Source of the DNA: Hofstenia miamia
Taxonomy: Eukaryota > Xenacoelomorpha > Acoela
Reading direction: 5' to 3'
DNA length: 64,000 bases
Assembly: GCA_004352715.1 (NCBI GenBank)
Contig: SCFE01000019.1
Span: 531,228-595,227 of the forward strand
Part shown: piece by piece, positions 49,719 through 61,562 of the stretch
Numbering within the stretch: position 1 is the stretch's first letter
How the letters are laid out: each line of letters opens with the position of its first letter
Notes under the pieces: generated by a model
The model's input: the letters and a program-made list of their open reading frames with translations, nothing else
Database searches by the model: none
What the model was told of the DNA's origin: nothing
Position numbers and translations under genes: made by a program

Positions 49719-50037
49719 GTAAACATTTCTTTCATTTAAAGTATAAAAGTATATTTGAGTATTCAATGAATGAATAGGAAAAGGCTTTTTTAGTTAAGAT
49801 TTTTTCAAAAAATATCTTGAAAGTTCATATTGTTTGGATGCACATCTGATAAATTCAGTTGGAGGAAAATCAATTACTGGACTGTACAATACATTTTAAA
49901 TGCTACAACTCTTCTGTTCCAAGATTAGTTGCTTAAGTGTTTGAGTTTTTGCTTTATCATATAGTGTCTTGTAGATTTATTCTAATTGTTTATGTGAATT
50001 TATTGTTATTAACTAGCAATAGACATTGATGTTTTAG

Positions 50038-50282
50038 AAGGAGTCTCATTGGATGACAGCATTAGTGGTACTCCTAGATTATCCAATCAGCGTCGTCGAC
50101 CTCCATCATTAGCTTCTCATCAGTTGTTCACTAGCGAAACATCATTAAATGCAGCCTATCAAGCAGAGCTCTCCCGGCAGTCTCTCAACAACTTCCGCTC
50201 AACTGGAGCCTTTTCAAATGCAAATACAATCAATTTCGACAGCGATAAGGGTCATCAAAGACCTCCTTTAGTACCAACGCAG
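50038..50282 (+). CDS. SHANK: SHANK exon 18: Ser/Arg-rich linker
   Basis: 245 nt if the GTTTTAG acceptor at 50031-50037 is used. An in-frame alternative ending at 50016 (AACTAG) would add 21 nt, 7 residues. I prefer the downstream site because it matches the TTTAG style of the rest of the gene. The donor at 50283 is GTTGTT, weaker than the others; phase at exit is 0. Content is low complexity: Ser, Arg, Pro and Asn with no recognised fold. Confidence 0.75.
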
Positions 50283-51051
50283 GTTGTTGTCTTTTAATAG
50301 TGTACTTTGAATGTCAAGTCAGTTTTTATAAGCTAAGTTCTTGGATGAATTTATTTCCCATGATCGATATATTCTCATTTGATCTGAGAAACCAGCCTCA
50401 TTAATATATGTCAAAAAACGAAAAGCATTTGAAGAGCATGGCTAACGTCATACATAGTCTATAGAAACAAGAGCTTTTTGCACTAAATTCTTTGAAATGG
50501 AATGCTATTCGCCCAGTGTTCGAAATGGATCGTCCCGCACAGTGCATTTAAAATTCTTATTTCGGCCCCCACCAGTTCTTTCTCTTTTAAATTTTCTCCA
50601 CCTGTGCATATAGTTTAATTGCGTTTACCCAATGTGTAGTCACCACAAATACTATTATATTTCTCTTTAAGTGAACCTCCGTTCACAAAGTTTGACGATA
50701 TGGTGTTTAGTAGCTGATTAAACATTGTTTAATGTTACCCATTATTGAACTTTCTCGCATGCTATAAATGGTAATCATGTTAACACATATGAATTACAAG
50801 AAAGTGTATCATGAATCTTTCCATACGTTTTGTCATATCTAAGTATATGCGAAGTTCTCTCTTAAGAATGTCAGTAGGGAAAACGCTATAAGCGAAAACC
50901 TGAAAAATTTTCATAAAAACACCTTGTACATAATTTTTTGTTGCATTGTAAATTCTTTTGCATGTTGGAAGACAAATACATGTTTTCCTAATTGCTATAA
51001 TGATTTATATAATTTCTACAGTTCCTTTATTATGTCATGTGTATATATATG

Positions 51052-52307
51052 TATAGTCTCGGACAAAAGTATGAGACCACGTGTTTTTTCAGTATTGAGG
51101 AAAGAAATTATAGTAACAAATTTTATAAATAAGAACCCATCATTTAAGTACAGAAATAAATAAATCCAGTAAGATTAGTGTCTTATTTCAGTATTTTGTT
51201 GAACCCCCTCTCGCATTAATGACGGCTTCCATTCTTTTCGGCATGCTGAGAATAAGCCTTTTGCAATAGTCGTCGGCTAGTTCTGTTCATACTGTAACTA
51301 TGGCACCCTTTAGTTCCTCTATGTTGTTGGGTTTCATTTCCTAAACCTTGTTCTTTACCAGTGACCACAAATTTTCAATTGGATTTCAGTCTGGTAAATT
51401 ACCTGGCCAAAGAAGAAGGCGGATATGATTATTTTCAAACCACTTTTTGACTCTGTGGCAAGAAGCCCCATCCTACGTAAATATTCCACAATTATGGAGT
51501 TTACTCTCCAGTATTCGAATATAACCATCTGCATTTAACAGCTCATTTTCCTTTAAAAATGACAGTGGACCTCGACCATGGATGCTGAATACTCCCCATA
51601 CCATAGTTTACTCTGGAAACTTCATAGATTGCACTTCGTGTTTATTATCGTAACGTTTGTTTGAAGGTCGCCTTATTCGAGTTACTCTTGAGGAAAGCTG
51701 CTGAATGCATGTTTCATCAGAAAACATAACATTGTTCTACATCTCAGGTGTCCAGTATAAGTGGTCTTTTGCAAACTGCAATCTCTTCTTGTTCATTATC
51801 TCTGTTAGACAGACGCGGTTTTACAGCAGTAGGATGTGACTTAAGCCCCATTTCATTCGACAATCGTCTTTGTATTGTTCGGGCATTTACGTTTGTACTG
51901 TGAATGTTCACCAATTGTTGAACAGCACGAGTTTTTATTGTTGAACTCTAATACTTCTTGCTTGATAATTCTTTTGACTCGCCTAGAGTTTTTCTTCGGA
52001 CGACATGTTCTCCTTTCATCACTGAAACTTCCTGATTTTTTAAATTTAGCCAAAGCGTTATTGACAGCCGACTTTGATACATCCATGGCAGTGACAATAG
52101 CATGCTGAGACATTCCGGTGTTGGAATATGCTACAATTTGAGCTCTATCTGCAGATGATAGACTACGTTTAACAGGCATTTCTAATAAAAGTTTAACGCA
52201 CATAACATTGAATTTAAAAATGAAATAAGAATTAGGGCGTGTACTGTGTTAAATAATATGTACATAATAATTCTCATGGTGGTCTCATACTTTTGTCCGA
52301 GACTATA
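51052..52307 (-). mobile_element. Tc1-like transposon, complete ends, broken transposase
   Basis: 29-bp terminal inverted repeats appear identical at 51052-51080 (TATAGTCTCGGACAAAAGTA...) and 52279-52307, with TA at both borders as expected for Tc1/mariner insertion. Length is about 1.25 kb. The transposase lies on the minus strand, antisense to SHANK, in intron 18. Confidence 0.9.
51130..52203 (-). pseudogene. Tc1-like transposase pseudogene
   Basis: The N-terminal part (51853-52203) is open and reads RSLSSADRAQIVAYSNTGMS then HAIVTAMDVSKSAVNNALAK, the first paired-type helix-turn-helix, followed by RRTCRPKKNSRR, the GRPRKT-like hook. Further down the strand come MVWGVFSIHGRGPL, DGASCH...VKKWF and WPGNLPD*NPIENLW, the DDE catalytic core. 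The stop inside the last motif, further stops and a likely 3-residue deletion after DGASCH make it inactive. Confidence 0.85.
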
Positions 52308-52489
52308 TATATTTTTTTTCTGATAGACAAATGCAATTGATCTGGGAAGGCAGACTATATCCTACTATATTCAGAAAATAACATTTCAAACTCATCAATA
52401 TTTAAGATAATGAGCAACATTAATGATCGTTGTGGGTGTGACACAGTGAAAAAAACGTTGCAGAATGACAATTACTATCTTGGAAAGTA

Positions 52490-52812
52490 ACACATGGCTA
52501 TGCACCAGAATATCTTTCCGATCTTTTTATTCCTGTTTCTTATCCTCGTTCACTGCGATCCGATTACCGTTCCTTATATGTGGTATCCCGAAGTCGCCTA
52601 GTTTCCACTGAATCTGCTTTGGCTGTTTGCCGTCCAAAGATTTTTAATAGCTTGCCAACCCAACTGAAGTTCATTTCATCCCTCCCTGCTTTCAAGTCAC
52701 AACTGAAAACGCACCTGTTTCATGAATTTTTGTTTTTAACTCTGAGCGCGGCAGTCTTCTGTAGAGTGTCCGCGCTATATAAGTATACACATTATTATTA
52801 TTATTATTATAC
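52490..52812 (+). pseudogene. CR1/L2-like LINE 3' end with (ATT)n tail
   Basis: One open frame reads HGYAPEYLSDLF, YPRSLRSDYRSL, VVSRSRL and NSLPTQLKFISSLPAFKSQL followed by KTHLF. This is the extreme RT C-terminus of CR1/L2-like LINEs. It ends with a short 3'UTR (GTGTCCGCGCTATATAAGTA) and an (ATT)n tail at 52793-52811. A typical 5'-truncated insertion, in SHANK intron 18, related to the fragment at 24830-25400. Confidence 0.82.
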
Positions 52813-53238
52813 GTAATTATACGCAGTAAACACATTCAAGTTAGTTAAGAAAGAAAAACGCAAAAAACAGAATTTAATAAAGAACCAATTCATTTGATAA
52901 CCATGGACTAATTACTTTCTTAATTTGTCTTAATTAGTTCCATTAGTAAAAATCTTAACTTTTTTTGATACAAAAACAAAATCTTGAATGTAGGTTATGA
53001 TACCGTAGCAATAATAACCTACATTAAAAACAGTATGAAAACTAATCACTACTAAGAAAATTAGTAGCCCTTAATGAGCATTGAGGATGTGACAGACTAT
53101 GCAGTAATCATTGCAGAATGAACGATTTAAAATTTAATACCATTTGGCGTTTATTTTGTTTAAGTAATTTGAAGAACAAAGAAAAATTAGGCTAAGATAT
53201 TCAACTTATTTTTAATAATTACCAACGATACAATATTG

Positions 53239-53245
53239 GCACATA

Positions 53246-53280
<35 letters not shown>

Positions 53281-53313
53281 NNNNNNNNNNNNNNNNNNNN
53301 NNNNNATATATAT
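53239..53313. repeat. (TA)n tract interrupted by a 25-N assembly gap
   Basis: TA repeats on both sides of N at 53281-53305. Sequence just after the gap (53314-53500) is unusually rich in homopolymer runs and may be poorly assembled. Confidence 0.85.
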
Positions 53314-54251
53314 AAAAATTTTTGGGCAGGTTTTTGGGCACACATTTTCAAAAAAAACCCGTTTTAAAACTAAAAAAAGTAAAAACATTTAAACTATGGG
53401 AGAAGGGATTTACACCCCCATAAAGGAAAGATTATTGGGTTCCAAAACCCCTTTCATGTTTTATTTCACAAAATAAATTTTGAAGGAAAAAAACTTAAAA
53501 AATGTTGATTTGAGGCTGAATAGTGCAAATAAGAGACACTTTTGTCTTCGAATCTTGATTAACCTTAATTAACAAGATCGGTCTATTGCTTAAAGTTCTC
53601 CTAGTGAGTTGTAAGCAATGAAATTCATATCTAAAGTGTCTTATGTGATACTCTATTATTATGCAAATTTACGGATTTCTAGTCATAGTAGTTTGGCTAA
53701 AAATGCTAAAAATCATTAATTACGTTTTAATTTAATCCGCTCATATCTCTGGAACGAAGCTAGACATCAATAAATAGTTAACAGATTCGTGAGGTTCTTG
53801 TAGTTTACTTTATACGTAATTATCAATGTCTGAAAAAGAATTGGTACTCATGTCGCAATTAACGTAGGCTGAACCTCTTACCCTTAGTTGAACGCCTTTA
53901 GATTATAAATGATATTGATACTGTATTAATTTCTTGGGAAAATCTTTTGACATCAATTGATATCAATTTATTTTTAGTCAAAAAATACTGTTAATTTATT
54001 TTGAATTAATACTGAAATATGATATTTTACGACAGCTCTGGACGGGGCGCTCCATGAGTTATGTAGGAGTCAGCTTTTTTATAAGTATCAGTGTTCAATG
54101 GAAAAATCAATCATTTTTAGACATTAGCTGTGCAGTAAATTATTTGAGCATAGAATGCGTAGGAATATGCGGTAGTGTTTTGCCAGGATCGATTTTTTAA
54201 TTTGTCCTTATTAGTTCATTAAAACGTTTGTATTTATTGTGAATTTTTTAG

Positions 54252-55160
54252 TTTACTCATCAGCCAATCATCAAACAGAGTCTACGAAACCAGCAGTCTA
54301 ATAACACCGATGCTTTAAAATCGGCATTTTACGGAATTTCTTCTCAAAACAAAAAACAAGCACCACCACCACCCACTTTTCGAGCTCTACCCTCAAATTC
54401 TCAGCCACTAGTAGTATCAAATCCAAGGTATGACGATGATAATGATTCAGTCTCTACAAAATCTAGTTTTAAGCCCAATACTCTTGCTAGATACAGTGCT
54501 TCACAACCAGTGTTATATCCTCTACCATCCGACCCCAAATTGAAACATGAACCTGAAAACAATTTTTATATTCCCCCTGTAGACTATGACACCAACGATG
54601 ATTTTGATCGTGGTAAAGAAAACAACTTACCATCAAAATCCAATGGACCTTTTATTATTAATTCAATACCAAAGCACAATTCTTACCATCACTCCACTGG
54701 TCATCTTCATCAATTCAGTGTCAATGATCAAGGATATGAATCTGCGAGTACATCTCCGGATTTAGTGCACGTTGACAACGAATCTGTTGTTGACGCCGAA
54801 GCAGATGAAGTATATCCTTGTTTGTATGAGTTGAAACAGGTTTTAGCGAAAAAAGGAGATATTAGTGAAAATGTCATTCGAAAGGATCTTGTCAGAGACA
54901 ATTTTGTGAAATCAACCTCTTCACAAAGACAGAGTACATCAAATTCTCTTCCTTCAAATCCCCTTGAATGGTCAAACATCCATGTTTTAAAATGGCTTGA
55001 AAGTGTTAATATGGGTGAATACTCAGACACATTTCAAGAGAACGATATTCGTGGAAGTCATTTGCGTCAGTTGAGTAAGAGTGTGCTGGCTGAGCTGGGC
55101 GTTTCTCGGATGGGACACCGTCTCACTCTCGAGAGCGCCATTAAAAAGTTATTTGATTAA
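54252..55160 (+). CDS. SHANK: SHANK exon 19: proline region, Homer-like motif, SAM domain, stop
   Basis: 909 nt in one frame from acceptor TTTTTTAG to TAA; enters in phase 0. After a Gln/Asn-rich start comes APPPPTF, which fits the PPxxF Homer EVH1 ligand. A long Ser/Asn/Asp-rich stretch follows. The last 65 residues start LEWSNIHVLKWLESVNMGEY and contain ELGVSRMGHR; this is a SAM domain closely matching the SHANK SAM (WLExxxLGEx...ELGVTRVGHR). The protein stops right after the last SAM helix, as in vertebrate SHANKs. SAM polymerises SHANK into sheets (family knowledge). Confidence 0.95.
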   Translation, partial: FTHQPIIKQSLRNQQSNNTDALKSAFYGISSQNKKQAPPPPTFRALPSNSQPLVVSNPRYDDDNDSVSTKSSFKPNTLARYSASQPVLYPLPSDPKLKHEPENNFYIPPVDYDTNDDFDRGKENNLPSKSNGPFIINSIPKHNSYHHSTGHLHQFSVNDQGYESASTSPDLVHVDNESVVDAEADEVYPCLYELKQVLAKKGDISENVIRKDLVRDNFVKSTSSQRQSTSNSLPSNPLEWSNIHVLKWLESVNMGEYSDTFQENDIRGSHLRQLSKSVLAELGVSRMGHRLTLESAIKKLFD

Positions 55161-57400
55161 ATTATAATTGTTAACAAAGATTTATACATAGATTTATTTT
55201 GTATAAATTGTTTATTTTATTAATAGATTTGTGATTCGTTTTTGTCAAATATATTTTCTGTGCAATAGCTAATATTTTAAAATTTAATTGAAAAAGACTT
55301 AGTATTATAATTTTTTGCAATATCATAAGCACACGCAAATTGTGGAGTTTACTAATGAATTAAATTATAATCAAACCAATTCAACATCGTAAGAGCAGTT
55401 TTGTAATGTTCAAATGTGAAACTTGTGAAATTATTCTACAATAAGGTGTTTGTGCGAAATCATCAGTAATAGCTTCTTTTCTTCATTAGGGAAATCAGAA
55501 ATTCAAGTATTTATTCAAACACCAATGTGACGAATGTATTTACTGTGCTTTAAGACAGCATGCGGATCATGGAATTAAGGTGATGCAAATATTCCTGTGA
55601 AATTTTTTAAATTGATAAAAGCATTAGCTCATTCATTGCAAATTTTAAATGTAACACTCGATTCTTAAGTAGTTCAATTACACGCAGTTTTTATTTGGAA
55701 CTAGGGTTTGAATTGCTTAGAAAAATTCCAAATTTTTGCGATTTTACCATAGAAGATTGATTGTCAATTGCTTAGCAAAATCGATTGCTGTCACTTTGCG
55801 AATCATGCCGCAGCTGACTGAATTGAATGCACGTGTATAAATAATGTTGAGATCATTCAATAAAAACTGTTCTTTTAAAATGGGTTTCACTAATTTTATG
55901 GCGTCAAATCAGATAAGGAATAAATCAAATTGAATTGACTGGTGATCATCAATCAATTACCTTTTAATGAATAAATACGAATGCCAAAAAACTTAATTTT
56001 GTTTACTTAATCCTTATAATGCTTCAAAAAATCGTTCTAAAATTGTTGATTGCAAAAAATACCAAAATTCCAGATATTGCGTTTAATTATTTTGTGGTTA
56101 TTTTTGACTGAAATTTATTAAGTGACATGTTAAATTATTACAAAAGAAATTTGCTATTGGTATAAAAGTATAAGCCACGTTTTAAATCTACTATCAGAAA
56201 ATGCAATTATACGACATCTCTTGTCATTGGTAAATAATTGTTTTAATTATAGTAGTATTTTATTTTCAAATATACACTAAGGACTAATTAAGAAATTCGA
56301 AAACCAATATAAATGAGCGATTCATGTTTGTAAAAGAATTTCTAGGGCTTTGAAAAGATATATTTTTAAATTAACCCCAAGTCCTAAACAGTTAATTCAA
56401 ATATACCCCGCCACTAAATTTAATAACTGTATAAAGATCCTCTAATTTCCGCACAGGTGCAACAACCGATTTACGTTTATATTTCCATTTAATTGAACAC
56501 ACAATATGAAATGTTTGAACAAATTAATCACTGAGAAAGAAATTTACAGAAACAGTATCAACACAAAAATGTCAGGCATATTTCAGAGAGGCGCTCTAGA
56601 AAAACTAAACATGACATTGCGGATCTTTTATATGAATGTCGTAATATGGAACCCGTTTATAGTGGTTTTCATAAGAATGAACCTTTTCAGAAAAATTCCT
56701 GTTTTTTTCTATAAATTTTGTTTTAAACAAACTAGTTTTCATTTGTATAAACATGCACCTCAAAGGTTTTGTGGAGAACCTTATAAATCATTGTCTTTTT
56801 GCAAGACATAATTTGATTTTGTATAATTTGCAAATTATAAGACTGCACATGCTCAAGTATTTTGTTTTCAAATATAAATTGAAAATTGTCAGTAGTTCCG
56901 TTAAGTACCCCATTTGCAAGCCTTTTCGGAAACCTTTATTATTTTAATTACGTTAACCCTATGGTTCTACATAATGTACGAAAATTTTCTTCAAGTTTTT
57001 TTAGCAATTGTACCGCTCCATAAAAAATCTTCAATGCGCCGCTGTGATCCATTGTTGTAGGAATTGTGGGAAATTTGTTTTTATTAAGCCATTCATATTG
57101 CAGTATTAGGAAGTAGTAAAAGTTAGATGTTTTGCATGGAAGAAGAAAAAAATCTTTATTCAGAGGTTGCGTTAGCAATATGCTAGATACTGCTTGTAAT
57201 TCTGAAGTCGTCAATAATGTACAACAAAAAACATTACAAAATAAAATATTGCGCTCTTGGATTATGGCGTTTTAATTTCTGTTAGTTGAATAATCTGGAT
57301 CGTAAAATTGAAGACCCCTCCATTTTAATTCAATTATTCCTTTTCTAGAATTATAGAAATATCGTTTGACACTTTTTTTTTAAATATCTTCAATGGTTTT
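55161..57400 (+). other. SHANK 3'UTR candidate and intergenic sequence
   Basis: No coding region recognised. ATTAAA at 55359-55364 and AATAAA at 55859-55864 are possible polyadenylation signals; the second is followed by a T-rich stretch. Short frames between 56500 and 57210 show no recognisable domain. Confidence 0.5.
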
Positions 57401-58990
57401 AGTAGCTTTATTTCATAATTCTCTTTTTGCAAAGAATTAATTTCTTATTTCGAGTGCGTGTGGTTAGGTATCTTATTATAGGGGTAATATTGTTTACATT
57501 CCTATACAATATTGTTAATGCATTTATATGAATTAGACATTGAGGATTTATGAAGTTTTTACTCAATGTTTTGTATTCAGTATTATTATTATTAACAGAA
57601 TATTTGTTCGTTGCAAACTTCATTGGCCATTTCAACTGTGTAGTAATTTTCTTAAGGGAATTTTCCTACACATCCGTATAAAGCACATTGCCATAAAAAG
57701 GCCTTAAGACTATTGCATGTATCAATTGAATTTTAGCTTTTGTAGGTAGCTGCTGATTACTTTGATTGAAATAGCCCTTCTTTTAATGATAATATTAAAT
57801 TGCTTTTGAAAAGGAAGTAATGAATCAAATGTAATTCCCAAGTATTTGAAATTGTACACTTGATCTATTTGGGTGTCATTAAAATTTAACTTAGCCGAGA
57901 ACAATTTTTTAAATGAACTTTTGATTTTATAATACAAAATTGATTTTATAATATAAAATTGGGTTGAAATTATGAATACATTTATGGATGCTTTCAATCT
58001 AGATAGCTTTAGCAATTATGTAATTAAAGTTTTTGTATTTGCTATCAAGGAGAGGGCCAAACTCAGTACGAAGTGCTGCGTAGAAATTGACCAGTTTCTT
58101 AACGCCCTTAGAGGAAAAAACTCAGTACTAATCTCTGAGAACAAGATATGGTAAAAGATTATATTCAGATAAACGCTCACAATTTTAATCCTGGCATTAT
58201 AATTTGTATTATAGGGACTTAGGTTTTTGATTAGCTTTATAGGTATCAGCAGGACATTCTATAGGACGAGTTGTTTTGGAAAAAAGAATTGACCTAGAAA
58301 TGTAATCCTTAGTTTTCGATTAATTTTTGACAGAGATATTTAATGCCCATTTTTAATTGAATATCAATTTTTTTATAAGGCACATCGCTTAGGCCAGTTA
58401 ATATTTTTTTGGGAAATTAAGGTGAATCCTAATAAAAAAACATGGAAGAATTCACAGGTGGTAGCTTCATAACTACAACTACTACTGTCATATTTTTTAT
58501 ACCAGTAGGTAATTTTCTAACCATTATGTTAATGTCAATAGTTACTCCTGGACATTTGAAAATATCTAAAATAAGAACATTAATATGATTTATGGTCAAA
58601 TTCTGAATTTCTGCGTTGTGCATACAAAATATGTGAAAATTTATTTCAATTCAATTCCAAAGATTCCACTGTGACATCCATTGATGTATTACCGCTGAAA
58701 ATTAAAGTGTCGTTGGCATATTGCATTAAATTGGAGTGAGTTTTAGAATGCATGTTATTTTCATAAATACTAACACGAAGATTACCTAGAAACGTTTTTT
58801 GATTGAGTATACCTAGTTATCACTTGCTTACTACTATTAGAAAATCCTAAGTGAGATATAGATTTTCAACTAGTATGTATGATTAATAGAATCAAAGGCT
58901 CTTGAATGATATAAGCTGGTCATAGCTACAAATTTATTAAAATCGAGTATGCTCTCTGTAATAATAAAACACATTTAATAGGCTTTAATT
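57400..58990 (-). pseudogene. Non-LTR retrotransposon RT remnants, block B
   Basis: On the minus strand, in several frames: SRAFDSINH (RT motif A region, about 58890-58920), LMQYANDTLIFSGNTS (RT motif C with Asn for the first Asp, about 58670-58735), and IDQVYNFKYLGITFDSLLPF (about 57820-57880). The last ~230 nt encode a basic C-terminal piece. Many stops and shifts. Position next to the gypsy-type element suggests it was interrupted by it or is a neighbouring 5'-truncated copy. Confidence 0.65.
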
Positions 58991-59479
58991 ACTTAAAAAA
59001 CACGCTACAAAATACAATTTGAATATGCCAGGTATTTATAGGCGGTATTGTAAATATTTACATTATTCATAGTTCTGATTATTCCAAACGATCTGGTTTC
59101 TTTATTTGGCTAGAAGATCTTCGAACCATAATTTGAGCATCTTCTTCTTGATCAATGACGGCGTTTGTAGCTGTATTTTCGGTGACCTCTTTCAAAGATT
59201 TGGTTCAATATATTGTTCTAAATCTGCCAAACATACACTTGATTCTCTTCCATCAGGAAACTTGATATTTGCATAAAAAGGGTTTATGTCCAATACATCT
59301 ACTTCCTCCACGATTGGATCATACTTAAAATTCTGTACATTTTTCTTCAAAAATGCTTTGTTGGTTGTTGATAACCATTAAGAAATTGATTTACCAGTAG
59401 TAAACTTTCTTGGGTGCCTAGACATTCTTTCATGCGTCGTCTGACTAATAGCAATGCATAATATTGATCTTAAGGGATG

Positions 59480-59720
59480 TAAGACATCTGGAAAAACAAT
59501 CTACCAATCAGATGTTCGAAGTTCTAGATTTTCAATGCCAAAACTATAGTTTTCTACACAATAGCGTTGTATCTCTCGACTACTTGCAATACCATGTTGT
59601 AATAAAAAGTTGTGCAAGTCTTTAGATATGAAAGCTGAACCTCTATCGGAGTTGACGTAGGAAGACATCTCAAATATTGAGAAAAAATTTGTCAACCATT
59701 TAATGACAGTAGAAGCACTT
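59480..59720 (-). pseudogene. Integrase core fragment of the gypsy-type element
   Basis: NSDRGSAFISKDLHNFLLQH is the second-Asp region of a retroviral-type integrase core. The frame stops shortly after, in the stretch where the third catalytic residue should lie. Part of the larger element. Confidence 0.75.
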
Positions 59721-61107
59721 AAATGAGGACATGAGTAAGCATAAGTAAGAATTGATTGCTATTGGTGGAGGGAAGGGGGCCTTTAAAATCAACGCTTAGT
59801 GAGTGGATTTAATTAATTCCTCAAAATGCGATTTTGTCGTTTTTAATTTAAGCTGCTCTTTTCTTGTCAAACATGAATGCGACAGAACGTTGATCTGTGA
59901 CAAATGTGAATTTTTTTCACAAAAGTAAGTGTCTCCATTTACGTAGGGCATCTACTATAGCAAAGGCTTCCTTCTCCACGGCACGATCTCGCCGTTCAGA
60001 GCCTTTGAGAGTATGAGAATGAAATGCAATGGGCCATACATCTTGACTAAGAATTGCTGACACTGCAAAATCAGAGGCGTCTGTTTTTACTGTAAGAGGT
60101 TTTGAGTCGTTAATTGCATGAAGTTTTTAGACTCCAGTAGTGGAGGAATGTTGTCAGAAAATGTTGGTATCCATTGAGAATAGTAAGCAAACATTCCTAT
60201 TAATCGACGTAGAGAAGCAGCACATACTGGTACCGGAATTTCCATTAATTCTCGGACACGTTCACTATCTGGTTTTAGAAAAAAATTGGCATTTTATACC
60301 CAAGTATACTGATTTATTTCACGGAGTAAGTGCATTTATTTTCATTGAAAGCTAGACATTGATGGCGTGTTGCATTAATAATTGCCTCAAAAATTTTATC
60401 GTGTTCTTCTTGACTATGGCCACCAAAGGTAATGTCATCAAGGTAAGCAAAAGTATCTAAGAGTTTGCTTGAAAAAATAAATTAATCCATTAAAAAAACA
60501 GAGAAAGCATATATTAAGCCAATTGAAATAGCTTCCCACAAATTTCAAAGGCAGTATAAAGGCGATCAGCCTCACGGAGTTCTATTTGATGATAAGCACT
60601 TCTTAAATCTTTGACACTAAATCGTCAATCCTTGGCAAAGGGTATGCGTCAAGCAATGGGCAATTCTTTGAAGAACACTATGTTGATAACTATATAGAGT
60701 TCAATTTTTATCAAAGATATATGGATGAAATTCACAATGTAAAAAGTGGAAAATAGCAATTTTAATCTCTTAAATGTTAAAATAATGAGGGATTTAGGAT
60801 CATTTATGATTGGAATATACAAGAAACCATTAGATACCGGCCTATTCCTTAATTTTAATTCAAATATCCTTAATTAAAGGATCAATACATATGATATTTG
60901 ATATTGGAAGTTCTTATGACAGCATGAATCAAGAAATTATCAAATTGAAGGCAGACTTGAGAAAAAATGAATATCCAAACAATGTTATTAATAAATATAT
61001 CAAAGAAGCTATTACAGAAATAATCACGAATAACAAAGAAATAAAATATTCACATAACTTTGAACATGTATTTAAAATCCACTATCGAGGAATGCATGCA
61101 ACAAATC

Positions 61108-61562
61108 TAATACGTGAAATGAGAAAGAGATAATTCATTAAAGAAAAAGAAAGATTTGTTTACAAGATCGACAAAATTAATGCAAAGTTTGACCGTAAAT
61201 CAACAACTAGCATGACCGATAAATCTAATGTAATTTATAAGATTCAATGCACCTGTGGTGAAGATTATATCGGATAGCAAAAGAACAAAAGAACATGAAA
61301 CTAATTCAACCACTTCAAAACACCNNNNNNNNNNNNNNNNNNNNNTAATACGTGAAATGAGAAAGAGATAATTCATTAAAGAAAAAGAAAGATTTGTTTA
61401 CAAGATCGACAAAATTAATGCAAAGTTTGACCGTAAATCAACAACTAGCATGACCGATAAATCTAATGTAATTTATAAGATTCAATGCACCTGTGGTGAA
61501 GATTATATCGGATAGCAAAAGAACAAAAGAACATGAAACTAATTCAACCACTTCAAAACACC
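61108..61562 (+). repeat. 217-bp direct duplication around a 21-N gap
   Basis: 61108-61324 and 61346-61562 appear identical, both 217 bp, separated only by N at 61325-61345. This is most simply an assembly artefact (unmerged overlap), not a biological tandem repeat. Confidence 0.9.

Larger units (their letters stand above)
2444..55160 (+). other. SHANK: SHANK/ProSAP-type scaffold gene (whole gene, 19 coding exons)
   Basis: SHANK proteins are scaffolds under excitatory postsynaptic membranes and other cortical actin structures; they bind SAPAP/GKAP through the PDZ domain, Homer through a proline motif, and multimerise through SAM. Here 19 exons joined at GT-AG sites keep one frame for about 1,006 codons. 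The product reads SPN (about aa 20-105), ankyrin repeats (125-350), SH3 (406-458), PDZ with GLGF (482-570), a Ser/Pro-rich region with PPPTF, and a C-terminal SAM (last 65 aa). This domain order is, to my knowledge, diagnostic of SHANK. Vertebrate SHANKs are about 1,700-2,100 aa; the difference lies in a much shorter proline-rich region. The start ATG at 2448 directly follows an in-frame TGA. A candidate AATAAA lies at 55859-55864 and an ATTAAA at 55359-55364. Exon borders were read by eye and no transcript evidence was available. Confidence 0.93.

Noticed and set aside
54728-55030. 100-codon minus frame over SHANK exon 19
   Set aside because: Antisense shadow of the SAM-containing exon.
58990-59060. 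TGTAAATATT...TATTACA stretch as a 3' LTR of the gypsy-type element
   Set aside because: It starts with TG and ends with CA, but I found no second copy at the other end of the element.
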